Shown here: piece by piece, positions 59,301 through 64,000 of the stretch | Position numbering within the stretch: position 1 is the stretch's first letter | Layout of the letters: the number at the start of each line of letters is the position of its first letter | Assembly (NCBI GenBank): GCA_050008465.1 | Contig: JBEKMO010000019.1 | Coordinates: 3,110 to 67,109, forward strand | DNA: 64,000 nt | Direction: 5' to 3' | From: Fen-330 sp050008465 | GTDB taxonomy: Bacteria > Acidobacteriota > Terriglobia > Bryobacterales > Bryobacteraceae | Position numbers and translations under genes: made by a program | Notes under the pieces: model-generated | What the model was told of the DNA's origin: nothing | What the model saw: the letters and a program-made list of their open reading frames with translations, nothing else | Database searches by the model: none

Positions 59301-59749
59301 CGCAGGGGGCCGGGGATTTCAATGATCTGGCGCTCTTCCTCGGTCTCCAGGCGTGGTTCGGGCAGCTTAGCGGCGATGTCCGTGCCGCCGCTGGCGCGGT
59401 AGACTCCCAGATGCTTGGCGGCGGCGTCGCGATCGCCCTCGATCAGGTCGAGAAGCACCAGGCGGCGGGCCACCTGTGCGCGCCTGGCTTGGTTCGAGGG
59501 CCCATCCAGAAGCGCCAGGGCCTTTTCGAGGGTCGGGCGCGTTTCGGGGTCGTGGTAGCAGTCCAGGAACTCGGCGTAGCTCAGCAGCGCCGCGGGATCG
59601 TTGGACGAGTTGCGCGCCGCGCGCTGCAACAGTTGGCGCGCGCCAGCGGCGTCGCCCCTTGCCTCAAGCTGACGCGCCTGGCTGGAAAGATCCTGACCGG
59701 CCAGTGTGGAACCTATCCACAAAATCGAAATCGCGGCGAGAATCTTCAT
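56369..59749 (-). CDS. 1126-aa exported protein of unknown function, TPR-like N-terminus
   Basis: The ATG at 59749 begins a signal peptide (MKILAAISILWIGSTLAGQ). Residues 20-110 look like tetratricopeptide helices (SSQARQLEARGDAAGARQLL, LLSYAEFLDCYHDPETRPTL). The remainder is helical and not recognised, with a proline-rich basic stretch late (PARVRRVRELLEQGEVRAAI). It is encoded with the VWFA protein 18 bp downstream; large exported proteins of unknown function paired with VWFA proteins suggest a surface or periplasmic complex. No catalytic motif found. Confidence 0.75.
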   Translation of the reverse strand: MKILAAISILWIGSTLAGQDLSSQARQLEARGDAAGARQLLQRAARNSSNDPAALLSYAEFLDCYHDPETRPTLEKALALLDGPSNQARRAQVARRLVLLDLIEGDRDAAAKHLGVYRASGGTDIAAKLPEPRLETEEERQIIEIPGPLRPFSRMAALAPDSAPSDLLAALARNVVMSGYQAAGGEALEPTEYLKLITRYLSQARELQKLAGEQKAIRIEACDSPRTGELLRILGYRMRGGCGSEVVLETVNASRAFLTIDSGFPLAELEQGLRANRPFSHPYAPTRIPVPYGADYWMTAKDKQSGDFIDVFLSDPTLCRFYVAMAKLDRNTANELRKAFPMSRLKVFAHVLDFFGDMFEIRGGKAVVPGGARTAAMWAEMAGVSPDQGAAFFERLISKDDGWMASYFDALSRVSGPVKDYLTEPQRMKRFYMAIRGRVTSPGPARPVFRSNTDMMLLTTRLRLEPDGRPHIPGNVGVWKDFFANHPRGKFDSKLTRAASGWKEPDDVLEALFGLCRKSVENEPLKIFMALSDLDRFRSKPLEPATVSRLAREYHSYGAQYSIFSEAPSLQDQTMFQFLDVADALNHLGDTSLRADTAGTMQALVGLWQIFCRQGSIAASEADSTLAGILAPFARIRSSRDLFDGGRAGVKLLLKATQSPESADAQERLITLLAGTADTKDTETHNLMAQEMIRIFEAQHLISLNNLLDLADNLERIPRGEKLSSALVSRLAARISEIQPPRASLSAVEKNSFAFGYWSERHIETERKMNLRAQVDRAGGDAEKLRDIRGALAPFLRDTLVGFNYLHYIPPGAELLLTNPVFVRSHDFLGMQSTPQTWRQTQVVGSGWPASAGGRLMGSLAGLPYTLAEAEQNFMVPGREQALIWGDLVPQLILSAKVPRWWNVTPAQMHWVGLHMRYAESLLAESALDAQRRQQAADLLEGQAPPARVRRVRELLEQGEVRAAIERVTPTELFVLAKNTLAGERNTGDSLVRDLIRLQRESPDRVTYQAISRAFGTPKPTLTNSYRPELLYLRTFPALMGFSSRIMAESWESTALYWAAVADEVHLPPAQLNVLIPDWTRQTIEGIFATHLEDWPALLRSLRKVGEDVRSKLHNQMETDQRAALP

Positions 59750-59802
59750 TGGCTCTCCCCAGTTCCCTAACCTAAGCTACTGTAGCACCTCCGCGGAAAC
59801 CA

Positions 59803-59824
59803 GGGGACAGTCACCGTTGTCCCC
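59803..59824. repeat. REP-like palindrome
   Basis: GGGGACA-gtcaccgt-TGTCCCC (59803-59824), perfect 7-bp stem, bracketed by CCGCGG at 59791-59796 and 59827-59832. It lies in the 196-bp gap between two divergent genes. The GGGGACA...TGTCCCC type is commonly seen as a REP; the neighbouring 59750-59945 contains no gene I can support. Confidence 0.55.
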
Positions 59825-59945
59825 ATCCGCGGACTGCCCCATTCCCACAGGAATCCCGCTCGGGCCGCCAAGCTCGTTGATTGCTTGGATGCCGGCCAGA
59901 CGGCGTCGATTCATGAACCTGGGCGCCGGTGCTACACTGCACTCC

Positions 59946-61004
59946 ATGAAATACTTTCTGACGACCGTGATCGCCCTTTCTGTTCCTCTGGCGGCGCAGG
60001 AGTACAAGATCGCCATCGTCGGGCTGGTGCATTCCCATGTCTGGGGGCACTTGGGGAGGATGGCGAAGGGCCAGACGCCCGCCCGGCTGGCGGGAATCGC
60101 GGAGCCGAACGCCGAACTGGTGGCGGAGGCGAAGAAGTCAGCGCCCGGCGTCCCGTACTACTCCGACTACCGGAAGATGCTGGCGGAGGTGAAGCCGGAT
60201 ATCGTCTGGGCGTTCGTCGAGAACAACCGGCACCTGGAGATTGTCGAGGCGTGCGCTCCGCGGAAGATCCAGGTGATCTTCGAGAAGCCGCTGGCGGCGA
60301 CCTACAAAGATGCGCTCGAAATCGAGCGCCTGGCGGCGCAACACGGCATCCGCGTGATGACCAACTACCAGATGGCGTGGTGGCCGGCCAACTACGCCGC
60401 CAGGGCCCAGGCCGACCAGGGCGCGATCGGCAGGGTGTGGCGGCTGCACGGGATCGTGGGCCACGGCGGGCCGGGGTCGGAGGGCGTCACCAGCAAGTAC
60501 TTCTTCGCGTGGTTGACCGACCCGGTCTCCAACGGCGCCGGAGCGCTGATGGATTTCGGCTGCTACAACGCGCTGTGGTCGCTGTGGTACCTGGGGAAGC
60601 CCGAGACGGTCTACGCCACCGTGAACCACCTCCGGCCCGAGCGGTTCCCCAAGGTGGAAGACAACGCCGACCTGATCCTCTCCTACAAGAACGGCGTGGG
60701 CATTTTCGAAGCGAGTTGGGATCTGCCGCGGGGCTTCCAGGACCTCGAGGTGTTTGGGCTGGCCGGCAGCCTCAACGTGCGGGACGGCAAGGTCGAGTTG
60801 CGCGCGAAGGGCAAACAGGAGAATCTGCCGCTGGCCCCGTTGGACGCCGACCACGCCGAGCCGGTCGCCTACCTGGTGAGCCGTATGAAAGCGAACCAGC
60901 CCCTCGACGGCCTGGTTGCGCTGCCCATCAACGTGGGCGTGGTCGAAATCATAGAGGCAGCAAAGCAGTCCGTGAAGACCGGCCGGGCAGTGCCGCTGCA
61001 ATAG
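59946..61004 (+). CDS. Gfo/Idh/MocA family oxidoreductase, exported
   Basis: 352 aa with a signal peptide (MKYFLTTVIALSVPLAAQEY) and the Rossmann start KIAIVGLVHSHVWGHLGRM. The family's central IFEKPLAATYKDALEIERLA (with catalytic Lys) and the C-terminal half (GGHGGPGSEGVTSKYFF region, GALMDFGCYNALWSLWYLG) are present. A second exported member of this family in the window (the first is at 10755-12062). Substrate not assigned. Its stop codon abuts the left REP of the transposase unit. Confidence 0.88.
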   Translation: MKYFLTTVIALSVPLAAQEYKIAIVGLVHSHVWGHLGRMAKGQTPARLAGIAEPNAELVAEAKKSAPGVPYYSDYRKMLAEVKPDIVWAFVENNRHLEIVEACAPRKIQVIFEKPLAATYKDALEIERLAAQHGIRVMTNYQMAWWPANYAARAQADQGAIGRVWRLHGIVGHGGPGSEGVTSKYFFAWLTDPVSNGAGALMDFGCYNALWSLWYLGKPETVYATVNHLRPERFPKVEDNADLILSYKNGVGIFEASWDLPRGFQDLEVFGLAGSLNVRDGKVELRAKGKQENLPLAPLDADHAEPVAYLVSRMKANQPLDGLVALPINVGVVEIIEAAKQSVKTGRAVPLQ

Positions 61005-61564
61005 TGGCACAGGCCTTCAGCTTGTGACCTCCAGCCCGTGCCGGCTGGCACTGGAATTCGGCCACTGTTCCGGCGCAAACACCAGTCCCGCGCTGACAGG
61101 GTTGTTCTCGATGTACCGGCAAATCCGTTCAAACTCCCAGTGATCCCGCACCCAATGGTCAAACGACTCGTCCTGCCAAAATGGGTTGCCGGTGCGCCCC
61201 AAGAACAGATTCGCCCCTCGCCCCGACGTGCCCTTGATCCACTTGGTGATGTGGTGTAGCTCTGTCCTCGGCCCGATGAGCAGGTGAACGTGGCTGCGCG
61301 CGACGCATTCCGCTATGGAAGCCTGCGACAGCCAGGACGGTCCGGTCGCGGCGCGATCCAACTCGCGATCGGCCTCGCGGAACGCACGGCCGTCGAGGAC
61401 CTGCTTCACACTGTTCGGCAGCGTGCCAAAGAGCCGCCAGGTGACGAAGATGGCAGCGCCGTCAGCGTACCAATGGGGCAGGTTGCGGCGATACATCATG
61501 GCAGATAGAGTGTGTGCAGGAAACCGGTTTTCTCATACCTGGCACAGGCTGAATGCCTGTGCCA
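61005..61564. mobile_element. REP-associated transposase unit with flanking REPs
   Basis: The left REP has TGGCACAGGC at 61005-61014 and forms a stem CACAGGC/GCTTGTG (61008-61014, 61020-61026, one G.U pair). The right REP is a perfect 10-bp hairpin TGGCACAGGC/GCCTGTGCCA (61540-61564). They bracket the RAYT gene between two convergent genes, in the gap between their stop codons. Confidence 0.7.
61017..61499 (-). CDS. Degenerate REP-associated tyrosine transposase (RAYT, Y1/HUH family)
   Basis: 160 aa. The RAYT framework is clear: YRRNLPHWYADGAAIFVTWR at the N-terminus, the HUH pair H70-V-H72, and the C-terminal FWQDESFDHWVRDHWEFERI and YIENNPVSAGLVFAPEQW. Two defects suggest inactivity: the segment that normally precedes the His motif (about 20-25 residues, ending with MPNHVH) is missing so that the sequence jumps from IAECV to ARSHVHLL, and the position where relatives usually have the nucleophile Tyr (YDH) is Phe113. 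It sits between two REPs. Confidence 0.8.
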   Translation of the reverse strand: MMYRRNLPHWYADGAAIFVTWRLFGTLPNSVKQVLDGRAFREADRELDRAATGPSWLSQASIAECVARSHVHLLIGPRTELHHITKWIKGTSGRGANLFLGRTGNPFWQDESFDHWVRDHWEFERICRYIENNPVSAGLVFAPEQWPNSSASRHGLEVTS

Positions 61565-61567
61565 CTT

Positions 61568-64000
<2,433 letters not shown>

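Overview
The window looks like a chromosomal segment of an acidobacterium of the Solibacter/Bryobacter group (order Bryobacterales). It is GC-rich (judged by eye). The lineage markers are family-level: a beta-propeller protein ending in the Solibacter-type C-terminal domain (TIGR03437 type, 37210-40185), a VWFA protein of the acidobacterial type (TIGR03436 type, 55355-56350), an ADOP-type MacB/FtsX permease (20288-22768), and several Tat- or Sec-exported Gfo/Idh/MocA and nitroreductase proteins. No rRNA, tRNA or CRISPR array was seen.

Layout. 1-4222: start of a penicillin-amidase protein (runs off the left edge), a CNNM/CBS membrane protein, a radical SAM/SPASM enzyme, an AlkD-like repair protein and two very small genes. 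4266-13632, minus strand: a possible long transcription unit reading 57-aa gene, amidase, Gfo/Idh/MocA oxidoreductase, two GT4 glycosyltransferases, DUF3108 protein, a GT4-methyltransferase fusion and a polysaccharide-export ABC permease; many junctions are ATGA-type overlaps. 13714-16009, plus: acyl-CoA dehydrogenase, AraC regulator, VOC protein. 16194-19955: a 1253-aa STAND-type NTPase with a nuclease-like N-terminus, compositionally unlike its neighbours and probably a single-gene defence system. 20288-23272: ADOP permease and a cupin. 23445-26850: nucleotide-sugar genes in the order rmlA-rmlC-rmlB plus another GT4.

26953-40811: secreted protein, LuxR-type regulator, GT-C-like membrane protein, then a Tad/Flp pilus core (cpaB, cpaC, cpaE, cpaF, tadB, tadC) without a recognisable pilin or prepilin peptidase, followed by a 31-aa membrane peptide, the 991-aa beta-propeller and an outer-membrane barrel. 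40879-49317: mixed small genes, a two-component regulator with a STAS protein, a CoA-disulfide-reductase-like flavoprotein, a peroxiredoxin, an orphan nuoI, a receiver-DUF3052 fusion and larE. 49317-64000: gyrA, DUF2235 hydrolase, nitroreductase, GT2, VWFA protein with a 1126-aa exported partner, Gfo/Idh/MocA, a degenerate REP-associated transposase and the C-terminal part of an M14 peptidase.

A second layer is a set of palindromic, REP-like intergenic repeats of several kinds. They include a 109-bp hairpin (46554-46662), a cloverleaf-like cluster of hairpins (53290-53383), REPs flanking the transposase (61005-61564), and a palindromic element that sits in frame inside a coding sequence (6364-6424) with a related copy in an intergenic region (23319-23386). 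The strongest candidates for new biology are the STAND NTPase, the protein-embedded palindrome and the pilus locus with its missing pilin.
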